Positions 33,057 to 42,827 are shown, counted from the stretch's first letter. The stretch: DNA of 64,000 nt from an uncultured Bacteroidales bacterium (GCA_905233895.1 CAJOFL010000001.1:1-64000), one strand, 5' to 3'. Notes: a model not told the origin generated them from the letters alone. Numbers and translations: made by a program.

Positions 33057-35101
33057 ACCTCTTCTATATCTTGGTTAGTGTTTTCGGTTTCATGCTCCTC
33101 TTCCTCCTCGGAGGGATGGGGGAGAGTACTTTCCCACGGGCGTGGTCCATAGATGCGCTCGAGGTCTTCTCGGAAGAGCACCTCCTTGTCGTAGAGCTGC
33201 GAGGCCAGTTGGTCGAGTTGTTCACGGTGGTTGAGGAGCAGATCCTTTGCTTTGGAGTAGGCCTCATCGACTATACGGCACACCTCGCGGTCGATGGTTT
33301 CGGCAGTCTTCTCGCTGAACGGCTTGGTGAGCCCCCATTCGCTCTGTCCGGTAGAGTCGTAGAAACTGATATTGCCAAGTTCGGAACTCATGCCGTAGTA
33401 GGTCACCATAGCTTGTGCCATCTTGGTGGCGCGTTCGATGTCGTTGAGGGCGCCGGTGCTTATCTTGCCGTAGACAATTTCCTCAGAAGCTCGACCGGCC
33501 ATGAGCGACGTCACCTCGTCGAACATCTGCTCGTATGTAGTAATTTGGCGCTCTTCTGGCAGGTACCAAGCAGCGCCGAGGGCTTTGCCGCGCGGCACGA
33601 TGGTGACTTTGACGAGTGGGTTGGCCCAACGCAGCAGCCAGCTGACCGATGCGTGACCAGACTCGTGGTAGGCGATGGTATGCTTCTCCTGGTCGGTAAG
33701 CACTTTGGTGCGTTTCTCCAATCCTCCGACGATGCGGTCTACGGCATCGAGGAAGTCCTGCTTGTCAATCACTTTCTTGTTCTTGCGGGCAGCGCAAAGG
33801 GCGGCCTCGTTGCATACGTTGGCGATATCTGCACCGCTGAATCCGGGTGTCTGCTTGGCCAAAAAGGCGCGGTCGACATATTGTTCACTGGATTTGTCCT
33901 TATTGAGCTTGAGGTTCTTCATGTGTACGGCGAAGATGGCCTTGCGCTCTTCCAGGTCGGGAAGTTCGACATAAATCTGACGGTCGAAACGTCCGGCACG
34001 CAGTAAGGCTTTGTCTAGAACGTCGGCACGGTTGGTGGCGGCGAGCACGATGACGTTGGTGGTGCTGGAGAAGCCGTCCATCTCGGTGAGCAGTTGGTTG
34101 AGGGTGCTTTCGCGCTCGTCGTTTCCGCCGGTCAGGCCGTTCTTGCCTCGGGCGCGCCCCACAGCATCAATCTCGTCGATGAAAACGATGCAAGGGGCTT
34201 TCTTCTTGGCCTCTTCGAACAGTCCTCTCACACGCGAGGCACCGACGCCGACGAACATCTCGACGAAGTCGGAGCCGGACATAGAGAAGAACGGTACGCT
34301 GGCTTCGCCAGCAACGGCTTTGGCGAGAAGAGTCTTACCTGTACCCGGAGGGCCGACGAGCAGCACGCCTTTGGGGATTTTTCCACCGAGGTCGGTATAA
34401 TGCTTAGGGTTCCTCAGAAAGTCAACCACCTCCATCACCTCCTCCTTGGCTCCTGCCAATCCGGCTACATCCTTGAAGGTTACGTTGTTCTGCTTGGTGG
34501 CGTCGTATTGTTTCGCGGTAGAGCGACCGAATCCGAAGATACCACCGAATCCGCCGCCGTTACCTTCGCCACCCATCTGTCGGCGGGTTATGAGGCTCAT
34601 CATCCAGAAGAAGAAAATGAGCATCAGCAGCGGGCCGAACCATACAAGTAGTTCGCGCCAGGCGTTGCTTCGTTTCTCGATTTTATAACTGATATGGTTG
34701 CCGGTACGGGCTTCAACGATGGAGAGTTCTTTGTCGAAATGCTCGAGGTTGCCGATATTGTAGGTATATAATCCCAAGGCACCCTGTCCGCCGGTGAAGT
34801 TGCGGCCGATGATATCGCGGTAGGTGATGGTGTCTCGTTTGGCGATTTCGCGTTTGATGCGGATTTCGGCCACCTCCTGGTTGATGACGGTGATTGACTC
34901 ATAATCGTGCCGCTCGAGGATAGGTTCCAAACGTTCCCAGGTGATGGGCTGTTTGGAGGAGGAGTTCCCACCATTGAAGAAAGAGAAGGCAAGCGCCACT
35001 AGGATTGCGATATAGATGATGTTCATCACCCGAATGCCTTTGGGCTTGCGGTTGTTCGGATTCTGAACAGGACGTTGGTTCTTATTTTGCTGGTCGGCCA
35101 T
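33053..35101 (-). CDS. ftsH: ATP-dependent zinc metalloprotease FtsH
   Basis: A 682-residue membrane AAA+ protease. One helix near 27-45 and a second near 166-186 flank the periplasmic domain. The AAA module shows Walker [19 protein letters not shown], Walker [14 protein letters not shown] and the second region of homology with [20 protein letters not shown]. The zinc site is HESGH (in [12 protein letters not shown]), with the distal acid in the following helices. It degrades membrane and short-lived proteins. The C-terminal tail is acidic and low in complexity. Starts 9 bases after rsfS. Confidence 0.97.
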   Translation of the reverse strand: MADQQNKNQRPVQNPNNRKPKGIRVMNIIYIAILVALAFSFFNGGNSSSKQPITWERLEPILERHDYESITVINQEVAEIRIKREIAKRDTITYRDIIGRNFTGGQGALGLYTYNIGNLEHFDKELSIVEARTGNHISYKIEKRSNAWRELLVWFGPLLMLIFFFWMMSLITRRQMGGEGNGGGFGGIFGFGRSTAKQYDATKQNNVTFKDVAGLAGAKEEVMEVVDFLRNPKHYTDLGGKIPKGVLLVGPPGTGKTLLAKAVAGEASVPFFSMSGSDFVEMFVGVGASRVRGLFEEAKKKAPCIVFIDEIDAVGRARGKNGLTGGNDERESTLNQLLTEMDGFSSTTNVIVLAATNRADVLDKALLRAGRFDRQIYVELPDLEERKAIFAVHMKNLKLNKDKSSEQYVDRAFLAKQTPGFSGADIANVCNEAALCAARKNKKVIDKQDFLDAVDRIVGGLEKRTKVLTDQEKHTIAYHESGHASVSWLLRWANPLVKVTIVPRGKALGAAWYLPEERQITTYEQMFDEVTSLMAGRASEEIVYGKISTGALNDIERATKMAQAMVTYYGMSSELGNISFYDSTGQSEWGLTKPFSEKTAETIDREVCRIVDEAYSKAKDLLLNHREQLDQLASQLYDKEVLFREDLERIYGPRPWESTLPHPSEEEEEHETENTNQDIEEV

Positions 35102-35110
35102 ATCGGTCAG

Positions 35111-35497
35111 TTACTGTTTTGCGTTCGTGTTTTGAGTTATTGCTATTTCTTCGCCGTCGCTCCAAAGCTCATCGAGGCGGTAGAAGTTGCGTTTGTCTTT
35201 CTGGAATATATGAATCACCACATCGAAGTAGTCCATCAGAATCCATTCGGCGTTCTGGTAGCCCTCGATCTTGTGCGGGTTCAGTCCGGTGGCTTTCTTG
35301 ATGATTTCAAACACCTGGTCGCTCAACGCGCTTACATGCGACGGAACGTTACCCGATGCAATTACAAAATATTCAGAGGGTGCATCGTGAACCTTGCGCA
35401 GGTCAAGGATGCGAACGTCGTCGGCTTTCTTTTCTTCCAATGCCTGTGCGGCGAGGCGGGCCAGCACTTCTGATTCTTTATTGTTGTTTCTTGTCAT
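35111..35497 (-). CDS. rsfS: Ribosomal silencing factor RsfS
   Basis: A 128-residue RsfS/Iojap protein that binds L14 (uL14) of the 50S subunit and prevents subunit joining when nutrients are short. Typical segments are ADDVRILDLRKVHDAPSEYF, VIASGNVPSHVSALSDQV and EGYQNAEWILMDYFDVVIHI. The length is normal. It overlaps tsaE by four bases. Confidence 0.94.
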   Translation of the reverse strand: MTRNNNKESEVLARLAAQALEEKKADDVRILDLRKVHDAPSEYFVIASGNVPSHVSALSDQVFEIIKKATGLNPHKIEGYQNAEWILMDYFDVVIHIFQKDKRNFYRLDELWSDGEEIAITQNTNAKQ

Positions 35498-35916
35498 TTG
35501 TCGATGATGTTAGCGCTTAAGTGTCGCTTTCCGTTGGTTTCGGTGATTTCCACCCTCACATAATGTTTTGGCAGGAGATCTTCGATTTTCTCTGTCCATT
35601 CGGTGAAACAGTAGTTGCCGCTGTAGAAATACTCCTCGTAGCCGATATCGTAGGCTTCGGCTTGCGATTTCATCCGGTAGAAGTCGAAATGGTATACGGG
35701 GGCGTTGTGGCGGTCGGAGTATTCGTTCACTATGGCGAATGTCGGGCTGCAAACATTGTCTTCCACTCCAAGTTCGGCGCACAACTCCTTGATTAGAGCT
35801 GTTTTTCCCACACCCATCTTACCGAAGAAGGCAAAGAAACGTTCGTCGGGGAAAGTGGACAGTAGGGTTTGTGCCACTTGTGGCAGTTGCTCGATATGGA
35901 GTATTTCGACGTTCAT
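35494..35916 (-). CDS. tsaE: tRNA threonylcarbamoyladenosine synthesis ATPase TsaE
   Basis: A 140-residue P-loop ATPase that works with TsaB and TsaD to place t6A at position 37 of ANN-decoding tRNAs. The Walker A motif is FGKMGVGKTALIKELC (about 31-46), followed by SPTFAIVNEYSD, HFDFYRMKS and CFTEWTEKIEDLLP, all standard for the family. Length normal. It starts six bases after the DUF4293 gene. Confidence 0.95.
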   Translation of the reverse strand: MNVEILHIEQLPQVAQTLLSTFPDERFFAFFGKMGVGKTALIKELCAELGVEDNVCSPTFAIVNEYSDRHNAPVYHFDFYRMKSQAEAYDIGYEEYFYSGNYCFTEWTEKIEDLLPKHYVRVEITETNGKRHLSANIIDK

Positions 35917-35922
35917 GTTTTT

Positions 35923-36465
35923 TTATCTTAATCTGTCGGCAGCACGTACTTTGGCTTCGTCTTTGCGGATGGCCCGTTGTGCGAGGAAGAGGAAGAGGAG
36001 CGATGCGAGCGGGAGGTAGGCGCCGATATGCCAGGATACCGTCATATCGTTGAGGTGCATATAGTTTTTCACGGTGTCGGCGTACTGGTCGACCGCCCAG
36101 AAGAACACCAAGAAGGCGTATGCAAGATTTAGCATAAAGCCCACCATAACCATTTTCACCTGACGTGTTCGACGGCTGAAAAGGAAAATACTGAGGGTGG
36201 AAACAGCGATGGTCAGGCCGGCAAGCAAAATCAGCGGCCATGCCTTGAATCCGGAATCTTTTTGGCTGAAAGTGACTACCGGTTCAAGATTGGCTATCTC
36301 GTTGAGCATCTCAGGGTTGCTTTTTGCAATGAGGTCGAGCTGCGCCTCGGTCGTCTGGGGAAGTACGGGGTCTACGAGACTGTAGCTGGCCGTCGGGAAG
36401 AGGAAGCACAATGCCATACAGGCAGTAGCGAAGAGGAGCCACAGGGTTTGGATTCGTTGTATCAT
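35923..36465 (-). CDS. DUF4293-type four-helix membrane protein
   Basis: A 180-residue protein with four predicted membrane helices (about 7-27, 76-96, 103-128, 142-160) and a start, MIQRIQTLWLLFATACMALC, characteristic of the DUF4293 family found in Bacteroidetes. Function unknown. It overlaps the DoxX-type gene by four bases and precedes tsaE by six, so it belongs to the same run. Confidence 0.75.
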   Translation of the reverse strand: MIQRIQTLWLLFATACMALCFLFPTASYSLVDPVLPQTTEAQLDLIAKSNPEMLNEIANLEPVVTFSQKDSGFKAWPLILLAGLTIAVSTLSIFLFSRRTRQVKMVMVGFMLNLAYAFLVFFWAVDQYADTVKNYMHLNDMTVSWHIGAYLPLASLLFLFLAQRAIRKDEAKVRAADRLR

Positions 36466-37595
36466 AGGTTGTTCTCGATTTTCAGTTCTCTGATTTTTCT
36501 AGTCTTGTCGATGACGGTGGCATTCTTGACAAACATGAAGCCGGGATTGCCACGCATCATGGTTTCGATGGCGGTAGCGTCGGCGAAGAGATAGTCGAGA
36601 CCGCTGATCTTGTTCTGGTAGAGCCAGAACTGAACCTCTTCGGGTAGAGCGGCGGTAAGCATCACTATCTGAATATCGTTCTCACGAGCGAGCGCAAGCG
36701 CCGCTGTGATATCACGAGCACCCTTTTCGTCGATGTCGTTCAGGTGATGTACGGTTATAATGATCAGTCCGTCTTCAGCGGGAAGTAGCTCGGTGGCGTG
36801 GTCGTTGCTCTCGAAGTCCATCATGGAGAATCCCGGAGCCATAATCTCGAACGGTTCGTCGCTGGTGGAGCTAATGATCTCCCATTTCTCGAAATCTTTG
36901 TATTCTGCCGGAACCTCATCCCAATGGCCGTTAAGGTAGTCAACGGTCGTTTCTTCGCCAGTTGCGTTGTTCTTCATCACCATGTGGTTCATCGCTTCAC
37001 GCTCAACAATCATCTTGTTGCCAATCTTCCAGGGACGGAAGTCGATGATTGGTTCGTGTTTGATGTTGTAGATGGCGAATATGATCATTGCGGCGGTGGC
37101 GAATATGAAGATAAGACCATCGCGCTCGAAGCGGCGTTTGCGTCGCAGGTTGCGGGTGAGGACAATCCATACGGTCGGGATGTCGAGTGCTATGTTCTTC
37201 CAGAAGGTCTGCCAGTTGGTGAGCTTAACGGCGTCACCGAAGCAGCCACAGTCGGTTACCTTGTTGGTGATAGCGTCTATAAGCGTGGTGACTGTGAAAA
37301 AAAACATCATGGCGGCGAGGCCCCATGCGCTCAATCGGCGGTAGGCGTTTGTTATTAGCAGCATGCCGATGAGAAACTCGGCACAGACGAGTCCCACCGA
37401 AAGAAATTCCGCCAGTGGGAGTGCCCATTCAAATGTGAGACCGCCGATGCTCCAAGCCGTCATGTATTCTTGCACCTTGAAGGTGGTACCCATTGGGTCG
37501 ACCCCCTTCACAAACGATGAGAAAAGGAACACCAGTCCTACGACCCAGCGGGCCACTACGTTGAGAATGTAATTCTTTTTTGTGTCTTTTACCAT
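36462..37595 (-). CDS. DoxX/MauE-type membrane protein with thioredoxin-like C-terminal part (BT_3928-like)
   Basis: A 377-residue protein. The first 170 residues hold four helices and the motif VTDCGCFGDAVKLTNWQTF, a Cys pair seen in MauE/DoxX-like redox proteins. The remaining soluble part (about 200-377) has a thioredoxin-like pattern (DGLIIITVHHLNDIDEKGAR, then NPGFMFVKNATVIDKTRKIR) but no CxxC. The family is common in Bacteroidetes, where it is named after BT_3928. A role in periplasmic thiol balance is plausible but unproven. Overlaps the DUF4293 gene. Confidence 0.78.
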   Translation of the reverse strand: MVKDTKKNYILNVVARWVVGLVFLFSSFVKGVDPMGTTFKVQEYMTAWSIGGLTFEWALPLAEFLSVGLVCAEFLIGMLLITNAYRRLSAWGLAAMMFFFTVTTLIDAITNKVTDCGCFGDAVKLTNWQTFWKNIALDIPTVWIVLTRNLRRKRRFERDGLIFIFATAAMIIFAIYNIKHEPIIDFRPWKIGNKMIVEREAMNHMVMKNNATGEETTVDYLNGHWDEVPAEYKDFEKWEIISSTSDEPFEIMAPGFSMMDFESNDHATELLPAEDGLIIITVHHLNDIDEKGARDITAALALARENDIQIVMLTAALPEEVQFWLYQNKISGLDYLFADATAIETMMRGNPGFMFVKNATVIDKTRKIRELKIENNL

Positions 37596-37600
37596 ATATT

Positions 37601-38149
37601 TCAGTTGCTGTTGTTTTCCGTGAGCCTTACAAGGCAGAAGAGGGAGTAGTTGATAATGTCCATATAACCACCCTCTACGCCTTCGGATGCGATTGTTTTC
37701 CCATTATTGTCTTCTATTTGTTTTATGCGACGCAGTTTCATCAGTATGAGGTCGACCATCGAACTGACTCGCATTTGGCGCCACGCTTCACCATAGTCAT
37801 GATTCTTGTCCATCATAAGGTCAAGGGTGCGGTTCAGGTGGTGGTTGTAAAGTTCCATAGACTTCTCAAGCGGTAGGTCGTTTCCGCTGGCATCTATGGG
37901 CAGTTTCTGCTGGATAAGGGCCATAACGGCATAGTTGACCATTGCTACGAATTCGTCGCGTATGTCGTCACCCACGCGGTTCTCGCCGCTCTCTTGGATG
38001 CTTCGAATGCGGTTGGCCTTGATGAATATCTGGTCGGTCAGCGACGGTAGCCGCATAACGCGCCAGGAGGTGCCGTAGTCGCGAGTCTTATTCTCGAACA
38101 GTGTGCGGCATACTGCAGCTTCGTTTAGTATCTCTTCCCGGGTGTTCAT
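37601..38149 (-). CDS. DUF1599 protein
   Basis: A 182-residue protein made of two similar halves: ENKTRDYGTSWRVMRLPSLT (about 19-38) and MDKNHDYGEAWRQMRVSSMV (about 112-131), the mark of DUF1599, whose fold is related to MazG/dUTPase-like all-alpha nucleotide pyrophosphohydrolases. Enzymatic activity is not established. It precedes the DoxX-type gene by five bases, an arrangement I recall from other Bacteroidales genomes. Confidence 0.85.
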   Translation of the reverse strand: MNTREEILNEAAVCRTLFENKTRDYGTSWRVMRLPSLTDQIFIKANRIRSIQESGENRVGDDIRDEFVAMVNYAVMALIQQKLPIDASGNDLPLEKSMELYNHHLNRTLDLMMDKNHDYGEAWRQMRVSSMVDLILMKLRRIKQIEDNNGKTIASEGVEGGYMDIINYSLFCLVRLTENNSN

Positions 38150-38151
38150 GG

Positions 38152-39963
38152 TTATTTCAGTCCTATTACGAGACGGATCTTTTCGATATCGTTCTCTCGC
38201 TTGAGCTTATTGTCGCTTTCAGCGGCAGTTGTGCTACGCATAGTTTTGATAAAGGCATCTTGCATCTCAATTATGTAGTCACATTGGCGGCTGTAGCGGC
38301 GAAGGTCTTCTGTATTGGTGATTTCCTCAACGCCGTTGTATGCCTTGCGGATTCGTTGATATGCCTTGTTGATATTGCGGTAGCGATTGTCTTTGCTGGT
38401 GATGAAGTTTTCGTTATCATCTATGACTTTGAGTTTAGCCAACGTTGATAAACACAGTTGTTGTATCTCTATATGCTCGTTGAGCATGTCGATGAAACTA
38501 CGACCGCGTTCGTGGTTTGTAAACTGTGGCTTGAGATCCACCTGTCTTCGTAGCAGTCGGTAACCGTTGTAGAGTATCCGGTCGTCCTTTTTGGCGTTGG
38601 TTAGGGTGTCTTCGTTACGTGCAATTATTTCGCGGAGCTTGATTACCTGCAGGTAGCATTGTTGTACGTTGCGAACCTCTTCTAGTTCGTGCTCGTATTG
38701 CACAGCACCTTCTGCGTCCTTGAATTTGGGTATAGGTCGCAGGTTCCCTTCAATAATGCGATAGGCATCAACCACGTCGCGGAAACGGCTCTGCGTTCCA
38801 CGTGTTATGGAGTCGCTTCGAGACGAGATGTCCTCCAATAATGAGTAGTCGTCAAGGTATATTTGCTGAGCTTCGATGAATTCTTCAAGACTCTTGATGA
38901 AAAGAATGCTTTCGGCGTTGGTAGTGAATGAAGGAAGTTGATTGACAGTGGACAGAACTTCTCGATATGCGTTCACAATATCGCGATATTTTTTTCCATA
39001 TCGTGTTGCTATAGCCTCGTTGCCGGATGCAATTGTGGCGCGCAATTCAAGAGTCTGCAGGTATCGGGCCTGGATAGTCGTTATTGTGCGTAGCCGATTG
39101 ACGTAATCCGAGTACTCTTTTACATCGGCGAATGAAACAGGAACCGAGGTGTGTTTGAATACCTTGGTGTAGCTTCGATAAACGTCATTGTTGCCATTTT
39201 CGCACCTGACTTTCAGGATATTCTTGAAGTTCTCAATCTGGTTTGGAAGTGAGTTTTGTCCAAGGACGTTCTCCAACATATCGTTCTGGAAAGCGTTCAG
39301 TTCGTCGAGTTTGGCAATACCTTCGTTAGTCGCGTGGCTTGGGGAAAGATCGTATTTGTTGTAAACCATCAAGTAGGAATAGTAGAGGTCTTTCAACTCC
39401 TTCAGCTTAGTTTTGTTGCTGATTCCAGCCCCGTCGCAAGCGGTGATGATGGCTCGGTGGTGTAACTCGATATTCGAACGTAGGTCGTCAGCGATACGGT
39501 CGCGCTCTTCCTGCTGGCGACGGGCTTCTTCAATGGCGCGTAGACGTGCCGCTTCCTTCTCTGCCTCGATGCGTTGCTGCTCCAATCTGCTATATTTGAT
39601 ACTCATACGGCCCATGAACTCAGCAAGTCTCCGCAGGCGGTACTCGTAAATTGGATAGTCAGCAAGAACGGTGGTGGAGTCAATCCAAATGATGCTGTCA
39701 CGGAACTGGTAGTCGGTCTCTATTGATTTCAGGACGCTTTGGGCTTTGGTTCTTATTGAAACGCAAAGATTTGTCAGCGCTACGTAGTCCTGGGGCTGCT
39801 CGTTGAGGTACTGCATTGCGCGGGCTGTATCATCGACCCATGCGGTGTCAAGTCCATAGTTGCCCAATATGTCTTTGACCGATAATACCGACGGTAGAAC
39901 CGGTTTTTGTGCGTTCACCGCTAGTGGCAAGATTATCAGCAATGCAAGAACGAGACGTTTCAT
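38152..39963 (-). CDS. Secreted coiled-coil protein, uncharacterised
   Basis: Start at 39963 (MKRLVLALLIILPLAVNAQ), which gives a signal peptide; the ORF continues upstream without evidence of use. The 603-residue product is almost wholly helical and charged (for example LEQQRIEAEKEAARLRAIEE near 140), with several repeated stretches of the form RDVVDAYR..L followed by F..AE. I see no enzymatic motif. It could be a periplasmic scaffold. Placed 43 bases downstream of the purF homologue and 2 bases before the DUF1599 gene. Confidence 0.65.
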   Translation of the reverse strand: MKRLVLALLIILPLAVNAQKPVLPSVLSVKDILGNYGLDTAWVDDTARAMQYLNEQPQDYVALTNLCVSIRTKAQSVLKSIETDYQFRDSIIWIDSTTVLADYPIYEYRLRRLAEFMGRMSIKYSRLEQQRIEAEKEAARLRAIEEARRQQEERDRIADDLRSNIELHHRAIITACDGAGISNKTKLKELKDLYYSYLMVYNKYDLSPSHATNEGIAKLDELNAFQNDMLENVLGQNSLPNQIENFKNILKVRCENGNNDVYRSYTKVFKHTSVPVSFADVKEYSDYVNRLRTITTIQARYLQTLELRATIASGNEAIATRYGKKYRDIVNAYREVLSTVNQLPSFTTNAESILFIKSLEEFIEAQQIYLDDYSLLEDISSRSDSITRGTQSRFRDVVDAYRIIEGNLRPIPKFKDAEGAVQYEHELEEVRNVQQCYLQVIKLREIIARNEDTLTNAKKDDRILYNGYRLLRRQVDLKPQFTNHERGRSFIDMLNEHIEIQQLCLSTLAKLKVIDDNENFITSKDNRYRNINKAYQRIRKAYNGVEEITNTEDLRRYSRQCDYIIEMQDAFIKTMRSTTAAESDNKLKRENDIEKIRLVIGLK

Positions 39964-40006
39964 TGGATTGTATAGGGTGTCTTGGTGCAGTGGTTGTCGA
40001 ATTGTT

Positions 40007-41416
40007 TTAGTCGCCGTATGACGATGCGTCGAAGCAATGGGTACAGATGCGCTCTTTTGGCAAACCAATAGCTTCGCATATATCGTCGATGGTATTGAAT
40101 TTCAGGGTGTCGACTCCGATATGACGGCGGATCACCTCCACCATCTTTGCATATTCGGGGGTTGAAGCGTTGTGGTAAGCTTCGAGGTTGCGCACGGTGC
40201 CACCTTCCAATTCTTCTATGACTCGACGTGTGATGAGCTCGCGATCGGTCTTGCTTTCACTGAAGTTCAGGAAAGTGCAGCCGTGAACCAGTGGCGGACA
40301 GCTGATACGTACATGCACTTTGCGGGCACCATAGTCGTAGAGCATCTTCACATTGTCGCGCAGCTGTGTGCCGCGAACTATGGAGTCGTCGCAGAACACC
40401 ACCTCCTTGCCTTCAAGCATAGCGCGGCTGGGGATAAGTTTCATCTTTGCCACCAAGAAACGGTCGGTTTGGGAAACGGGCATAAACGAACGGCTCCAGG
40501 TGGGGGTGTATTTCAGCAATCCACGCTTGTAGGGTATCTTGCGGCCGTTGCTGTAACCAAGAGCCATACCGATACCAGAGTCAGGTATCGGGCTTACGAA
40601 GTCGGGTTCCACGTCGTCTCGTTCGCCCATAATACGGCCAAGGTTATAACGTACCTCTTCGGCGTTGATTCCTTCATATTCGGTGCAGGGATATCCGTAG
40701 TAAATCCACAGGAATGAACATATCTGCAACTTGTCTTCGGCCGAGCGAAGTGTTTTGATTCCGCCATCTATGGTAATCTTCACTATCTCGCCTGGCCCGA
40801 CAAAACGGCAGGTCTCAAAGCCCAGATTGACGTACGAGTGGCTCTCCGAAGCCAGCGCATAGTCGTTACCACGGCGGCCAATGACAATGGGGGTGCGGCC
40901 GTAACGGTCGCGGGCGGCAATGATACCGTCGGGGGTCAGTATCAGCATCGTGCAACTGCCCTTTACCTTGTTGTATACGTTTTCAATGCCGTCAACGAAA
41001 TCCTTGCCTTGCGAAATGAGCAATGCCACTAGTTCGGTGGGGTTGGTACGGCCGATGCTCAAGTCGGTAAACTGCTGGTGGCGTTCCAGACATTCTTGCT
41101 CGAGTTCGTTGATGTTGTTGATTTTGCTTACTGTAGCGATTGCGAAACGGCCCAGATGCGAGTTGACCATCACGGGTTGCGCCTCGGTATCGCTGATTAC
41201 GCCAATGCCCACATTGCCCTTCATCTCGTCCAAATCTTTCGAGAATTTCGGGCGGAAATGCGAGTTTTGGATATTGTGGATGTTCTGGTGAGCCTGCGCA
41301 CCGTCAAAGGTGGCCATGCCTGCACGCTTGGTGCCAAGATGTGAATGATAGTCCGTTCCGTAGAACAGGTCGGTGATGCAGGGGCGCTCACTGACAACGC
41401 CAAAGAATCCGCTCAT
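40007..41416 (-). CDS. purF: Amidophosphoribosyltransferase homologue lacking the N-terminal Cys
   Basis: A 469-residue PurF-family protein (phosphoribosylamine synthesis from PRPP). The C-terminal phosphoribosyltransferase part is intact, with EVVFCDDSIVRGTQLRDNVK as PRPP loop. The N-terminal Ntn-glutaminase part opens MSGFFGVVSERPCITDLFYG, so Ser stands where active glutaminases have a Cys directly after Met (MCGIxG). I recall that Bacteroidetes carry a second PurF-like protein of this MxGFFG type next to a normal one. It may therefore use ammonia or be regulatory. The symbol is a family label. A -7 box lies at 41497. Confidence 0.8.
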   Translation of the reverse strand: MSGFFGVVSERPCITDLFYGTDYHSHLGTKRAGMATFDGAQAHQNIHNIQNSHFRPKFSKDLDEMKGNVGIGVISDTEAQPVMVNSHLGRFAIATVSKINNINELEQECLERHQQFTDLSIGRTNPTELVALLISQGKDFVDGIENVYNKVKGSCTMLILTPDGIIAARDRYGRTPIVIGRRGNDYALASESHSYVNLGFETCRFVGPGEIVKITIDGGIKTLRSAEDKLQICSFLWIYYGYPCTEYEGINAEEVRYNLGRIMGERDDVEPDFVSPIPDSGIGMALGYSNGRKIPYKRGLLKYTPTWSRSFMPVSQTDRFLVAKMKLIPSRAMLEGKEVVFCDDSIVRGTQLRDNVKMLYDYGARKVHVRISCPPLVHGCTFLNFSESKTDRELITRRVIEELEGGTVRNLEAYHNASTPEYAKMVEVIRRHIGVDTLKFNTIDDICEAIGLPKERICTHCFDASSYGD

Positions 41417-41496
41417 GTTGTTTTTTGTTTTTTAAGATTATAATTAATATATTGGTTTTATTATGCTTGCGTGGTTTTGCGAACAACAATAACTTT

Positions 41497-41505
41497 GCAA
41501 AGATA
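41497..41505 (-). promoter_or_regulatory. -7 box of the purF homologue
   Basis: TATCTTTGC on the minus strand, 80 bases upstream of the start codon. The -33 region is AT-rich without a well-placed TTTG. Confidence 0.6.
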
Positions 41506-41552
41506 CAAAATTTTTTGCAAATAAATAAAAAAAAGACGCCCCGCAATAAAAC

Positions 41553-41686
41553 ATCCGCCGCACCGGTATTACCCATATCCAACATCTTTGATTCCAAGGG
41601 TAATACAATCTCTAGGTTTTACTCACCCCTTGCACAACCTCAGCACAACCTATGTGGCACCGTATTAAGTCCGTGATAAGTCCGTC
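41553..41686 (-). repeat. Intergenic repeat modules upstream of the purF homologue
   Basis: Read on the minus strand this stretch contains two 11-bp units of the ACTTATCACGG type (41660-41686), a long inverted repeat (arms GTATTACCC at 41566-41574 and GGGTAATAC at 41598-41606, 23-base loop), and the block GGTGCGGCGGATG (41553-41565). The last block also occurs in 50921-50933 and, with one change, at 27700-27713. The repeat ends close to the promoter. Confidence 0.6.
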
Positions 41687-42562
41687 CTATCGCCGTAGTG
41701 CTCGGGTGATTTTCCGTTCGTTTATGTTGCGGTAGTGGAAGGTGGCGCTTACCGTACCCTCCTCAATCAGCAGCACCAGCGGGCTTGCGCCGCGGGTGGT
41801 CTCGAGGAAGAGACGGCTTCCAATGTCGCCAGGCTCTATGTAGATAATTGATTCTGTGGGCAGATGGTGTCGTGCCGCTATGTAGTCGAGTTTCTGTCGA
41901 GTCATGTGGCAGTAGGGGCATCCGGGGGTGACGAAGGCGATGATTTTATTGCTGTTGCGTGGTTCGAGGCTGTCCAGTTTCTCGTCGAGCACTTCGGCAA
42001 GCGCCTTTTCGTCGTAGATTTCGCCCGTGGCGCCGAACATCCAGTTGTCCGGTACCGACACCGCGAACGGCACTGCGAGTGCGGCAGCAGCTATTACGGC
42101 AGCTGCCCATCTGTGCCAACGTCGCCCTTCGGCGGATGCGGAGAGTCGTGTGCATAAGAGCGTGAGAACCAGTAGTAAGGCGTTCTTTAAGAGCGACACT
42201 GCAGGCGGCATGTCTGCCAGTTGTCCGAAACATTGGCACGAGTCTGTTCTGCCCACGAGTGCAGCAAAGCCCAGGAAGATGCTGAATGCTAGCAGTATCA
42301 ATGCCACAAGGGTTAATGTCAGCCGTCTCAGCCAGCCTGTAAGCAGCAGTACGCCAAGTGCCAACTCGACCCCGATGCATATTCGCGCCACGAGGAACGA
42401 GAGGTTCAGCGATACGAAACCGTAGGAGAAGATGTATAGTTCAAACCGGTCGATCGACCAAAGTTTAGCTGCTGCCGACGCGACAAATATCACCCCAAGC
42501 AATAGCCTAATAATCAGCCCTATCATGTGGCTGATACGGTCGCGACGAGGCGTGTTTTTCAT
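41687..42562 (-). CDS. MauE/DoxX-like membrane protein with thioredoxin-like CPYC domain
   Basis: A 291-residue protein. Residues 1-165 hold four to five helices and the pair DSCQCFGQ (about 110) typical of MauE-like redox membrane proteins. The C-terminal domain (about 205-291) carries VTPGCPYCHMTRQ, a thioredoxin-type CPYC site, and SPLVLLIEEGTV at the cis-Pro position. It may pass reducing equivalents across the membrane to the periplasm. It is the last gene of a run that includes two small Cys-containing lipoproteins, which could be its partners (inference). Confidence 0.75.
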   Translation of the reverse strand: MKNTPRRDRISHMIGLIIRLLLGVIFVASAAAKLWSIDRFELYIFSYGFVSLNLSFLVARICIGVELALGVLLLTGWLRRLTLTLVALILLAFSIFLGFAALVGRTDSCQCFGQLADMPPAVSLLKNALLLVLTLLCTRLSASAEGRRWHRWAAAVIAAAALAVPFAVSVPDNWMFGATGEIYDEKALAEVLDEKLDSLEPRNSNKIIAFVTPGCPYCHMTRQKLDYIAARHHLPTESIIYIEPGDIGSRLFLETTRGASPLVLLIEEGTVSATFHYRNINERKITRALRR

Positions 42563-42565
42563 GGG

Positions 42566-42823
42566 TTATTTTTCGGCGTAATCGCGGCAGGAGACGGTGT
42601 GCATGTCAACCCGCTGTAGGGTCTGGCCATCTTCGGTGACGACCTTCTGCTCGAAGCCCATCTCGGTGATTGACTCGCATTTGAGGCTGTGGTCTACCAC
42701 AAGCACCTTGAGGATGCCGTCGTCGGGCACGTCTGTGGTCATGCATTTGCACTGGCGCTCCTTGCCACATGAGCAGAGTGCGAGCGACACGAGGGCTGCC
42801 AAGGGTAACAGTTTCTTGGTCAT
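42566..42823 (-). CDS. Small Cys-rich lipoprotein (paralogue 1)
   Basis: Start at 42823 (MTKKLLPLAALVSLALCSCG), four bases after the upstream stop. The 85-residue product has a lipobox (LALC or LCSC), then GKERQCKCMTTDV and, at the end, HTVSCRDYAEK. The upstream neighbour has the same layout (KQKTCRCSV ... SLICTDYEF), so the two are tandem paralogues. No known domain. Likely periplasmic, lipid-anchored. Confidence 0.65.
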   Translation of the reverse strand: MTKKLLPLAALVSLALCSCGKERQCKCMTTDVPDDGILKVLVVDHSLKCESITEMGFEQKVVTEDGQTLQRVDMHTVSCRDYAEK

Positions 42824-42827
42824 GGTT

